Shown piece after piece: positions 25,024 to 35,578 of a DNA stretch of 64,000 nt. Under the pieces are notes generated by a model. The model did not search any database. It saw only the letters and a list, made by a program, of their open reading frames with translations, and had not been told where the DNA came from. The DNA lies in assembly GCA_036501025.1 (NCBI GenBank), contig DASYBB010000096.1, forward strand, positions 1 through 64,000. The letters run 5' to 3'. Positions within the stretch are counted from its first letter, which is position 1. Every line of letters begins with the position of its first letter. Source of the DNA: DASUBV01 sp036501025 (GTDB lineage: Bacteria; Actinomycetota; Actinomycetes; Streptosporangiales; Streptosporangiaceae). The translations under genes were made by a program, and so were the position numbers.

Positions 25024-25455
25024 ATGACCTGGGTTAATGACGCCATCGTCCTCGTCGACCGCTACATGGCTGTGTGGAACGAGTCCGATCCCGCGGTGCG
25101 CAGCGAGCTCATCCGCAGTCTGTGGGCGTTCGATGGCGCTCAGATCCTCGCCGACCCGCCTGCGGCGGCCCGCGATTCCGCCGTCCAGCTGCAGTTCGGG
25201 CCGCCGTCCTTTGACGTGCACGGCCACGCCGCGCTCGAAGCCCGGGTGACGCGAGCCTACGAGATGTTCATCGCGCGAGGCGAGTACCGGTTCACCTCGA
25301 ACGGCGCCCTGCACGGCCTTCTCAAGGGCCTCGTCACGTTCGCCTGGGAGATGGTGTCGACCGCTGACGGGACGCACGCCGGCGGTGGCGTCGAGGTCCT
25401 CGATCTCGACGACAACGGCAAGATTCGGCGTGACTATCAATTCATCGAGCGCTGA
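25024..25455 (+). CDS. NTF2/SnoaL-like protein
   Basis: This 143-residue single-domain protein has a cone-shaped NTF2-like fold: DRYMAVWNESDPAVRSELIRS at the start, then ALEARVTRAYEMFIARGEY and a C-terminal GGGVEVLDLDDNGKIRRDYQF strand pair. Related proteins are isomerases, cyclases or sensors; none can be assigned. ATG at 25024 is the only good start. It is followed by a convergent gene. Confidence 0.75.
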   Translation: MTWVNDAIVLVDRYMAVWNESDPAVRSELIRSLWAFDGAQILADPPAAARDSAVQLQFGPPSFDVHGHAALEARVTRAYEMFIARGEYRFTSNGALHGLLKGLVTFAWEMVSTADGTHAGGGVEVLDLDDNGKIRRDYQFIER

Positions 25456-25579
25456 GCCACGTCCCGGCTTCCGCGCCTGTTCGGCCACGGGCTGGCCGGT
25501 CGTCCCCACATTGAGCCTCGGTCTGTGCTGCATGGCCAGGTATGGCCACCACGATGCCCGGCGCCGGCCGGCGCCGCAG

Positions 25580-28381
<2,802 letters not shown>

Positions 28382-28504
28382 CCGGCCTCCTTCCCCGCGA
28401 CCACAGCGGACACTACAGGCGGCGGGCGGTCAGCGCGCTGGCCTGGTCCCGGACGGGCGGACCGGCCGGGGCGGCGGGCGCTGGCCGGGAAGGGCCACGT
28501 TTCG

Positions 28505-29977
28505 TCAGGTCAGAAGATGTGCTGCCCGGCCGGGCCGGGTGCGGCTGGCGACAGACGTGATGGTCCCGACCAGGGCGAGTGCCGCGAGCAGCAGGATGGC
28601 GTGCTTGTAGCCGGCGAGCAGCTCCATCGCGACCGCGTGCGAGACGCGCGACGCGGTTCCGGCGTAGAACTGGCGGCGCAGCCCGGCGGCCAGCGGCGCG
28701 GTGACGATCCCGAGCACGACGGTCGTGCTGACCAGGTAGAAGACTTCCGAGAGCATGAGCCGGGCGCCGTTGATCACCCCGCCGCTCACGCGCGGCCCGC
28801 GGGACATGACGACGTTGGCGTTGGCCGGCCCGAAGACGCCGCCGCCCGCGCCGATCAGCGCGAGCGCGACCAGGATGGGCAGGTACGCCCCGCCGATCGT
28901 GGCCGCGAGGAGCGCGATGCCGGCGAAGGCCAGCCCGGAGCCGGCCACGGCGAGCGTATCGGGCCGCAGCCACCGGGCCAGCCGCCCGGCGGAGACGGCG
29001 GCCAGCACGGAGGCGACCGGCAGCGGCGTGATCTTGACGCCCGCGGCGAGGGCGCTGTCGCCGGACACGGCCTGGAAGTACAGCACCATGAGCAGGACCG
29101 GGCTCCACTGCGCCATGGCGTTGGCGCAGGCGGAGGCCATCGCCAGCGACAGCGAGCGGTCGGCGAACATCCGCAGGTCGAGCAGCGGGTCCCGGATCCG
29201 GAGCGCGCGGGCGGCGAAGCCGGCCAGCAGCGCGGCCGCCGCGGCGGCGCCGCCGATGACGGGCGCGGTCAGCCAGCCGCTGGTCTGGCTGAGCGAGAGG
29301 CTGATGATGAGCCCGGCCAGGCCGGTCAGCACGAGGAGATTGCCGGGGATGTCGAGCGACCGGCCGCGCTCGGGCCGGGCGCCGGCCGGCAGCACGGCCC
29401 GGCAGGCCAGCAGGCTGATGACGCCGACCGGCGCACTGAGCAGGAAGATCCACCGCCAGCCGGCCGCGCTGGCGATGGCGCCGCCGACGGACGGGCCGAT
29501 CAGCTGCGCGACGGAGATGGACGCGAAGTAGAGGCCGAGCGCGTGATTGGCGCGGTCCTCGGGCACCAGCTCCAGGACCAGGGCGGCGTTGTTGGCCCAG
29601 ATCGCGGCGGTCCCGATGGCCTGGCAGGCTTCCAGCGCGATGAGCAGCCACACCGACGGGGCGACGCCGGCGATGAGGCTGGCGACGGTGAACGCGCCGA
29701 GGGCACCGAGGTAGACGTTCCGGCGGCCGACGAGGTCACCGATCCGGCCCATGCTGAGCATGAGCGCGGTGCTGGTGACCGACGGCGCGAGGATGATGAA
29801 GACGGCCGCCAGCGCGCCGGCGTGGAAATGCCGGACGATCGCCGGGACCGCGACGCTGAGCATGGTCGAACTCAGGCCGACGAAGAACGCGGTCAGCGAC
29901 ACGGCCGCCAGCGCCAGGCGCGGGGACACCCGCCCACGGGGGGTCTCCTGCTGCCGGGACTGCATGGCGGTAGTCAC
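28505..29977 (-). CDS. MFS drug-exporter-type transporter (DHA2-like)
   Basis: This 490-residue integral membrane protein has about 14 predicted helices. Motif A is GRIGDLVGRRNVYLGAL and motif C-like GLYFASISVAQLIGPSVGGAI. It is probably a proton-coupled exporter of small hydrophobic compounds. GTG at 29977 (VTTAMQSRQQE) is chosen over the longer start at 30052, because the latter would leave only 26 bp to the divergent LysR gene, with no room for its operator. Confidence 0.85.
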   Translation of the reverse strand: MTTAMQSRQQETPRGRVSPRLALAAVSLTAFFVGLSSTMLSVAVPAIVRHFHAGALAAVFIILAPSVTSTALMLSMGRIGDLVGRRNVYLGALGAFTVASLIAGVAPSVWLLIALEACQAIGTAAIWANNAALVLELVPEDRANHALGLYFASISVAQLIGPSVGGAIASAAGWRWIFLLSAPVGVISLLACRAVLPAGARPERGRSLDIPGNLLVLTGLAGLIISLSLSQTSGWLTAPVIGGAAAAAALLAGFAARALRIRDPLLDLRMFADRSLSLAMASACANAMAQWSPVLLMVLYFQAVSGDSALAAGVKITPLPVASVLAAVSAGRLARWLRPDTLAVAGSGLAFAGIALLAATIGGAYLPILVALALIGAGGGVFGPANANVVMSRGPRVSGGVINGARLMLSEVFYLVSTTVVLGIVTAPLAAGLRRQFYAGTASRVSHAVAMELLAGYKHAILLLAALALVGTITSVASRTRPGRAAHLLT

Positions 29978-30040
29978 GGGAGCGCCTTCCTGTCGCTGGT
30001 CGAACCCCCCGTCATTGTCAGCGGCCCGTGGTTCATACAG

Positions 30041-30064
30041 AACTGCAATCATTTATCTAACTGC
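30041..30064. promoter_or_regulatory. Direct repeats in the MFS/LysR intergenic region
   Basis: AACTGC occurs at 30041-30046 and 30059-30064, on an AT-rich stretch unlike its surroundings, between the two divergent starts. It is the most likely LysR-protein binding region and promoter. No perfect T-N11-A palindrome was found. Confidence 0.4.
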
Positions 30065-30078
30065 TATTATGAATCGTT

Positions 30079-31014
30079 ATGACTGGCTACGATCCGCAGC
30101 TGCTCACGACCTTCCTGGCCGTCGAGCAGACCGGCAGCTTCACCCGGGCCGCCGCCCGGCTCGGCATCCAGCAGCCGACCGTCAGCCAGCACATCCGCCG
30201 CCTCGAGCAGCGGACCGGCCGGACGCTCGTGCTGCGCGACACGCACTCGGTCGCCCTGACCGCCGACGGCGAGGCGATGGCCGGCTTCGCGCGGAAGATC
30301 CTCGCCGCCAGCGAGCAGGCGGAGGCCTACTTCAGCGGCTCGCGCCCGCGCGGCCGGCTCCGCATCGGCATCTCCGACGACCTCGCGCTCACCCGGCTGC
30401 CCCAGATCCTGCGCGACTTCCGCCGGGACAATCCGCTGGTCGACTTCGTCCTCACCCTCGACCACAGCGGCCTGCTGCATCACCGCCTGGCCGACCACCG
30501 TCTCGACGTGTTCATCGGCTACCGGCCGAGCGGCGAGGAGCGGAGCCAGCTGGTCAAGCGGGACCGCCTGGTCTGGGTCGGAATCCCGTCCACCAGGCTC
30601 GACCTGACCCGGCCGCTGCAGCTGGTCGTCTACCCGAAGCCCAGCATCTCGCGGACCGAGATGCACCGGGCGCTGAACCGGGTCCGGCTGCCGTTCCGCA
30701 GCGCCTGCGTCTGCCACGCCGTCAACGGGCTGATCGCCGCCGTGGCCGCGGGGATCGGCATCTCGGCGATGGCCGCCAGCCTCGTCCCGCCCCAGCTCAC
30801 CGTGCTCGGCCCCGGGCACCGGCTGCCCGAGCTCGGCACGATCGACCTGGTCCTGCTGACCAACCCGCGCACCGAGCAGGAGCCGGCCGTGCGCGCCCTC
30901 GTCTCGACCGTGCTGGCCAGCGGGTCAGGGCCGCTGGCCGCCTACCGCGAGGAGGCCGCCGGGGGGCCCGCCCGGCTGGCCACGGTGCCGGCCTGGACCG
31001 GGGACGCCTCGTAG
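30079..31014 (+). CDS. LysR-family transcriptional regulator
   Basis: This 311-residue regulator has an N-terminal winged HTH (LLTTFLAVEQTGSFTRAAARLGI, QPTVSQHIRRLEQRTG) and an effector-binding domain from about residue 90 (RLRIGISDDLALTRLPQILRDF). ATG at 30079; another ATG ten bases earlier is out of frame. Divergent from the MFS exporter, which it probably controls in response to the exported compound. Confidence 0.9.
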   Translation: MTGYDPQLLTTFLAVEQTGSFTRAAARLGIQQPTVSQHIRRLEQRTGRTLVLRDTHSVALTADGEAMAGFARKILAASEQAEAYFSGSRPRGRLRIGISDDLALTRLPQILRDFRRDNPLVDFVLTLDHSGLLHHRLADHRLDVFIGYRPSGEERSQLVKRDRLVWVGIPSTRLDLTRPLQLVVYPKPSISRTEMHRALNRVRLPFRSACVCHAVNGLIAAVAAGIGISAMAASLVPPQLTVLGPGHRLPELGTIDLVLLTNPRTEQEPAVRALVSTVLASGSGPLAAYREEAAGGPARLATVPAWTGDAS

Positions 31015-31019
31015 CGCGG

Positions 31020-31430
31020 CTAGGCGCCGAGCGCGATCCGCATGGCCTTGAGGTTGCCCCGCAGGAACCGCGTGTAGCGCTCGGCCAGCGCGCTGTCGTC
31101 CGCGTCGGGATCGACCACGTGGTGGACGAGCAGGATCCGGGACCGGCTCACGTCGAGCGGGATGACGGCGATGGTGCTGCGGTACTCATACGCCGGCGGC
31201 CGGTCGAGCATGCCGTAGGTGTAGGAGAACTCCGAGCTGACGACCTCGATCTCGCGGACCACCCGGTCGGGGGCCATGGGCAGGGAGCGCACGCGGCCTT
31301 CCGGCGTGTCCTCCGTCGTCTGTCCCTGGATCCGGGGCGCCCACTTGCTGATCGCCGCGAAGTCGCCGATCACGTCCCATACCTGCCGGGCCGGCAGGTC
31401 GACGTCGGTGTGCTCAGTGAGGTCGGCCAT
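31020..31430 (-). CDS. SRPBCC-family protein
   Basis: This 136-residue START/helix-grip protein (LTEHTDVDLPARQVWDVIGD, then FAAISKWAPRIQG) is of the polyketide-cyclase-2/MxaD-like type. ATG at 31430 is preceded by AAGGAG; frames further upstream overlap the VOC gene. It lies 34 bp after the VOC-protein gene in a two-gene operon. Its ligand is unknown. Confidence 0.8.
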   Translation of the reverse strand: MADLTEHTDVDLPARQVWDVIGDFAAISKWAPRIQGQTTEDTPEGRVRSLPMAPDRVVREIEVVSSEFSYTYGMLDRPPAYEYRSTIAVIPLDVSRSRILLVHHVVDPDADDSALAERYTRFLRGNLKAMRIALGA

Positions 31431-31464
31431 GGCTGGCTCCTTGTCCGCGGTCGTGGTCGGCGGG

Positions 31465-31818
31465 TCAGCGGGGGAGCGGCTTGTAGAAGACGAAGCCGTT
31501 GCCCTTGTTGTCGTAGACCACGGCGCGGCGCTCGTGCGCGTCGTCGTAGGGGCCCTTGACGATGCCGCCGCCGTTGTCCTCGATCGCCCGGGCCGCGCCG
31601 TCGACATCGTCGGTCTTGATGCCGACGACGACCTGGCCGGGGATGGGGTGATCGATGGAGGTGGCCAGCGCGAGGGTGACGGCGCCGCCGTCGAGGGCGG
31701 CGTAGTGGTCGCCGTCGCGGAACTTCAGCGGGAAGCCGAGGGTCTCGGTGTAGAACGCGATCGACTCCTCGAGGTTGTCCGTCGACAGCACGATCATCCG
31801 CACCTGCTGGTCGCTCAT
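31465..31818 (-). CDS. VOC-superfamily (glyoxalase/dioxygenase-like) protein
   Basis: This 117-residue protein has two beta-alpha-beta-beta-beta modules: MIVLSTDNLEESIAFYTETL with GFPLKFRDGDHYAAL, then VVVGIKTDDVDGAARAIEDN with AVVYDNKGNGFVFYKPL. The final glyoxalase Glu position is replaced (GFVFYK rather than E-L-x), so metal binding is doubtful, and it may bind rather than transform a small molecule. GGAGG precedes the ATG. First gene of a pair with the SRPBCC protein. Confidence 0.8.
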   Translation of the reverse strand: MSDQQVRMIVLSTDNLEESIAFYTETLGFPLKFRDGDHYAALDGGAVTLALATSIDHPIPGQVVVGIKTDDVDGAARAIEDNGGGIVKGPYDDAHERRAVVYDNKGNGFVFYKPLPR

Positions 31819-31917
31819 GAGTACCTCCGCTCAGCAACCTAGCCTGCCCGGCCGCCCGTCACCCGGACGGGGTGCCCGGCCGCGTCCGGGCCGTCCGGGA
31901 CACGTACAGTCGGCCGA

Positions 31918-32868
31918 GTGGATCATGGTGCGCCGGCCGGCCCGGTGACAGTGTCGCTTTACCTGCTCAACTTTGACGCCGAGCGGACGCCGGACCTGAC
32001 CCGGCTGGCCGAGTGGACCAGGATTGCCGACGAGGCCGGTCTCGACCGCGTGGTGCTGTCCGAGCACGTCGTCCTGGGCGAGCAGCTCGGCAACTACGCC
32101 CGGGCCGAGCTCGGCGGCGTGCGCGGCGGGACGCAGCCGACCGGGCCCGACGGCTCCTGGCTCGATCCGCTGGCGACCATCGCCTACCTGAGCGCGGTGA
32201 CCTCCCGCGTCCGGTTCGCGACGGGCGTGCTGCTGGCCGCGCTGCGCAGCCCCGTCCTGCTGGCCAAGACGGCGGCGACCATCGACGTGCTGTCCGGCGG
32301 CCGCCTGGAGCTGGGCGTCGGGGTCGGCTGGCAGCGCGAGGAGTACGACGCGACGGGACGCGACTTCGCCCGGCGCGGCCGCCGCCTCGACCGCAACCTC
32401 GCGGTCTGCCAGGCGCTGTGGACCAGCGACCGGGTGGACTACGCGGACGACGAGATCCGGCTCGACAGGATCCACCAGATGCCCAAGCCGGCCCAGGCGG
32501 GCGGCGTCCCGATCTGGGTCAGCGGCACCGTCAATCCCGGCGCCATGAACCGCCTGGCCCGGTACGGCATCGGCTGGATCCCGTGGGGCGAGGACGCCGG
32601 CGACATCGCCGGCGGCATCGCCCGGATGCGGGCGGCCATGACCGAGCGGCAGCGCGATCCGGGATCCATCCGCGTCACCGCGCCGTTCGATCCGGTCCTG
32701 CGCGGCGACGGAACGGTCGACCCCGGCGGAACGCTCGCGCGGGCCGCCGGCCTGCGATCGGCCGGAGTCACCGACCTTCAGCTCCGCTTCCCGCGCACCG
32801 TGAGCCTGCTGAGCCTCGCCGATCAGCTGCGCGCGGTCGCTTCCCTGGTGCGCGACGGAGGGTCCTGA
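31918..32868 (+). CDS. LLM-class F420-dependent oxidoreductase
   Basis: This protein of about 316 residues belongs to the bacterial luciferase-like TIM-barrel family, TIGR03619-like group: LAEWTRIADEAGLDRVVLSE, ATGVLLAALRSPVLLAKTAATIDVLSGGR and LGVGVGWQREEY. This group usually uses reduced F420 and is expanded in actinomycetes. GTG at 31918 or the internal GTG at 31945 (VTVSLYLLNF) may be the start; conservation begins near the second. The substrate is unknown. Confidence 0.82.
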   Translation: MDHGAPAGPVTVSLYLLNFDAERTPDLTRLAEWTRIADEAGLDRVVLSEHVVLGEQLGNYARAELGGVRGGTQPTGPDGSWLDPLATIAYLSAVTSRVRFATGVLLAALRSPVLLAKTAATIDVLSGGRLELGVGVGWQREEYDATGRDFARRGRRLDRNLAVCQALWTSDRVDYADDEIRLDRIHQMPKPAQAGGVPIWVSGTVNPGAMNRLARYGIGWIPWGEDAGDIAGGIARMRAAMTERQRDPGSIRVTAPFDPVLRGDGTVDPGGTLARAAGLRSAGVTDLQLRFPRTVSLLSLADQLRAVASLVRDGGS

Positions 32869-32896
32869 CCCCGGTCAGTCGTCCCCCTGGCCGGCG

Positions 32897-33628
32897 TTAC
32901 TCCAGGACGTCGCTGCGGAGCTGGGGGAGCACCCGGGCGACCTGGCCGAGCAGGTAGTCGCCTTAGGTGCCGGTGAAGGCCCGCAGGTCCTGGCCGTCCC
33001 ACCGCCGCCGGCCGTCGTCCCCGGCAGCGGCGCGGCCGGCAAGCGGCGGTACTTCGGCGGCGAATCCCGGGTCGAGGAAGAACGGGAAGGAGAGCCGGCC
33101 GTGCCCGCTGAGGTTGCGGACCCGGTGCGGCGTCGACCGGTACCAGCCCCCGGTCAGCCGGTCGAGCATGTCGCCGATGTTGGCGACCAGGGTGCCGGGG
33201 ATGGGCGGGGCGTCGATCCAGCCCTCCGGCGCGGGGACCTGCAGGCCGCCGCTGTCGTCCTGGGCGAGCAGGGTGAGCAGCCCGTAGTCGGTGTGCTCGC
33301 CGACGCCCCAGCCGCTGGCCCCCGGCGGCGCGGGCGGGTAGTGGAACATGCGGAACAAGATGGTCGGGTCCGCGGTGTACCCGGTGGCGAAATACCCGCT
33401 GTCCAGCCCGAGGCTCAGCGCCACGCCCGCCAGCACGGCCTGCCCCAGGCCGGTCAGGGCCTCGAGGTAGGGCCAGCACCAGCGGGCCCAGCCGGGGGAC
33501 CTGGGGCGGGAACCGGTTGGGGCCGTGCAGCGGCCCGAGCGCGCCGCGGCCGGGGAGCTGCCGGTCAGCGGGCCGACATCGATGACCGGCAGCGTCGCTG
33601 TACCACCCGGCCCGGCCATGACCACCAT
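32897..33628 (-). pseudogene. Isopenicillin-N-synthase-like Fe(II)/2-oxoglutarate dioxygenase, decayed
   Basis: The N-terminus (GGTATLPVIDVGPLTGSSPA) and the C-terminal half (HTDYGLLTLLAQDDSGGLQV, GTLVANIGDMLDRLTGG, YRSTPHRV) match this family, including the HxD and distal His plus R-x-S pocket. About 90 codons between them are missing. The bridging segment LHGPNRFPPQVPRLGPLVL is in a different frame. A stop (TAA) interrupts FTGT*GDYLLGQVARVLPQL before the natural stop at 32897. Three lesions make it a clear pseudogene. Confidence 0.75.
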
Positions 33629-33839
33629 TCTGCCCGAACCCGGACCGCCGGCCGGCCGGCCGCGGCCGTGACCCCCGTACCGGGGGATACCAATTTCGTG
33701 CATTATGCAAGATGCTTAGCTCATGGGCATCAGCTGGAGCGAATCAGCCGCGGATCCGGGGGAGTTCTGGCCGGGCCGGTACTGGCGCAGGCGCCTGCGG
33801 GGGCGTCACGCGGGCCGGCGTGCTGCCCCGGCGCGCCGG

Positions 33840-34484
33840 TCAGCGGGTATCGGCCGCCAGCCCCAGGCCGATGCCGATCAGCGCAATGCCGGTGAGGCCC
33901 TCGAGCCGGCGCCGCGCGGCGGGCCGCTGCAGCCAGCCGGCGCCGGAGGCGGTCATCCAGGCCAGGGCGGCTAGCCAGGCGCCGGTCTCGACCAGGAACC
34001 ACAGGCCCAGGGCGAGGGAGAACGCCGCGGCCGGGACGCCGGCCGGGATGAAGCCGGGCAGGAACGCGACGAAGAACACGCCGATCTTGGGATTGAGCAG
34101 GTTGGACAGCAGCCCGGCGAGGTAGGCATGCCGGGCCCGCAGGCCGCTGAGGTCGGGGCCGGGAGCGGGGCTGCCGCCCGCCCGGCGTGCGCTGCGCAGG
34201 CCGCTGACGCCGAGAAAGACCAGGTAGGCCGCGCCGGCCAGCCGCAGGATGTCGTAGCCCACCTGGCTGGCGCGCAGCAGGGCGGACAGCCCGAGGGCGG
34301 CGGCCACGGCCCAGGCCAGCAGGCCCGACACCGTGCCGGCGGCCGTGACCCAGCCCGCCCGGCGCCCGCGGCGCAGCGTGTTGCGCATGACGAGCAGGCT
34401 GTCCGGCCCCGGCGCCAGGATCAGCAGCGTCGAGGTGATCGCGAATCCGAGCAGCGCGCCGACCACGGCCATTCCTCCGGTCAC
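33840..34484 (-). CDS. LysE/RhtB-family amino-acid exporter
   Basis: This 214-residue membrane protein has about six helices and the family start FAITSTLLILAPGPDSLLVM followed by RNTLRRGRRAGWVTAAG. The central LLSNLLNPKIGVFFVAFLPGF is typical. It exports an amino acid or homoserine-lactone-like compound. The adjacent AsnC/Lrp-like gene on the other strand is truncated, so the usual LysE-regulator pairing here has lost its DNA-binding half. Confidence 0.85.
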   Translation of the reverse strand: MTGGMAVVGALLGFAITSTLLILAPGPDSLLVMRNTLRRGRRAGWVTAAGTVSGLLAWAVAAALGLSALLRASQVGYDILRLAGAAYLVFLGVSGLRSARRAGGSPAPGPDLSGLRARHAYLAGLLSNLLNPKIGVFFVAFLPGFIPAGVPAAAFSLALGLWFLVETGAWLAALAWMTASGAGWLQRPAARRRLEGLTGIALIGIGLGLAADTR

Positions 34485-34529
34485 CTGGTGTCCCTGGCCA
34501 CGCTAGCCAGGCATGGGCGGCATGCGCTG

Positions 34530-34808
34530 CCAAGTATTGCCGTCGAGATGGCCCGGCAGGACCGCGCAACTCTCGAGGCATTCGAAACGGAGGTGTCCCG
34601 GATCGACGAGATCACCGAGTGCCGGCGCATGTTCGGGCACCCCGATTACCTGCTCTGGGTCGCGGCCCGTGACCTGGAGGCGTACGAGCGCCTGTACATG
34701 GCGCGGCTGACGGACCTGCCGGGCGTCGCACGCACCCTGTCGCAGTTCACGATGAAGACGGTCAAGAGCGGGGGCGGCGGCCTGCCGTCCGCGGCGCGAC
34801 GCGCCTAG
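34530..34808 (+). pseudogene. AsnC/Lrp-family regulator lacking its HTH domain
   Basis: The frame encodes only the RAM/AsnC ligand-binding domain: IAVEMARQDRATLEAFETEV, EITECRRMFGHPDYLLWVAA, YMARLTDLPGVARTLSQFTM and KTVKSG. The N-terminal helix-turn-helix is absent; upstream lies the divergent LysE promoter. ATG at 34548 could still give an 86-residue stand-alone RAM domain. A deletion between 34484 and 34530 is the simplest origin. Confidence 0.7.
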
Positions 34809-35578
34809 GCGTCGCGCAGCCGGAGCACCAGCCATCCCCCGGCCAGGGCGGCCGCGGCCCACAGCGCGCACACCCCGAGCCCGGGCCAGGGCGCGATCGG
34901 CTGCCGCGCCAGGTGGGTCGTCGCCTGCACGGCCAGCCCGGCGTCCATCGGCGTCCACCGCTCGATCCGCCGCTGCCAGGCCGCGTTCAGCCCGATGTCC
35001 CCGATGAACGACAGCACGTACAGCAGGCCGAGGGCCGCCGCCGCGGTCACGGTCGCGCTGCGCAGGGCCGCGCCCAGGCCGAGGCTGAGCAGGCCGATGA
35101 GGACGAGGTAGAGCACCGAACCGGCCGCGGCCCGCAGCGTCGGGCCGTGCAGGAGCGACACCGCCGCGAAGCCGTGCGCCGCGGTGTACCCGTTGCCGGG
35201 GAGCAGCAGCCGCCCGGCCAGCACGGAGCCGAGCACCCCGGCCAGGCCGGCCGCGCCGATGCAGGCCGACAGCACGGCCGCCTTCGCCGCCAGCACCACT
35301 CCGCGCCGCGGCGTGGCCGTGAGCGTCGTGCGGACCAGCCCGGTGCTGTACTCCCCGGCCATGATCATCACGGCCAGCCCGGCGGCGGCCGCCTGGCCGA
35401 GGATGACTCCGGTCAGGCTGATCTTCGTCGGGTCGGCCGAGCACGACGCCGGGCATTTCACCACGTCGGCCGCGAGGCTGCCGGCGGCCACGGTCAGCGC
35501 GGCGAGGGTCAGCAGGATCCAGGCTGAGCTGGCCACCGTGCGGAGCTTGGTCCACTCCGCGTGCAGGGCATCGATCAC
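34805..35578 (-). CDS. ABC-2-type transporter permease
   Basis: This 257-residue membrane protein begins VIDALHAEWTKLRTVASSAW, the standard N-terminus of actinobacterial ABC-2 permeases. It has about six helices with MIMAGEYSTGLVRTTLTATPRRG, the cytoplasmic coupling segment. GTG at 35578 overlaps the stop of the upstream permease (GTGA). Third gene of a three-gene exporter operon; it probably forms a heterodimeric channel with the larger permease at 35575. Confidence 0.85.
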   Translation of the reverse strand: MIDALHAEWTKLRTVASSAWILLTLAALTVAAGSLAADVVKCPASCSADPTKISLTGVILGQAAAAGLAVMIMAGEYSTGLVRTTLTATPRRGVVLAAKAAVLSACIGAAGLAGVLGSVLAGRLLLPGNGYTAAHGFAAVSLLHGPTLRAAAGSVLYLVLIGLLSLGLGAALRSATVTAAAALGLLYVLSFIGDIGLNAAWQRRIERWTPMDAGLAVQATTHLARQPIAPWPGLGVCALWAAAALAGGWLVLRLRDA

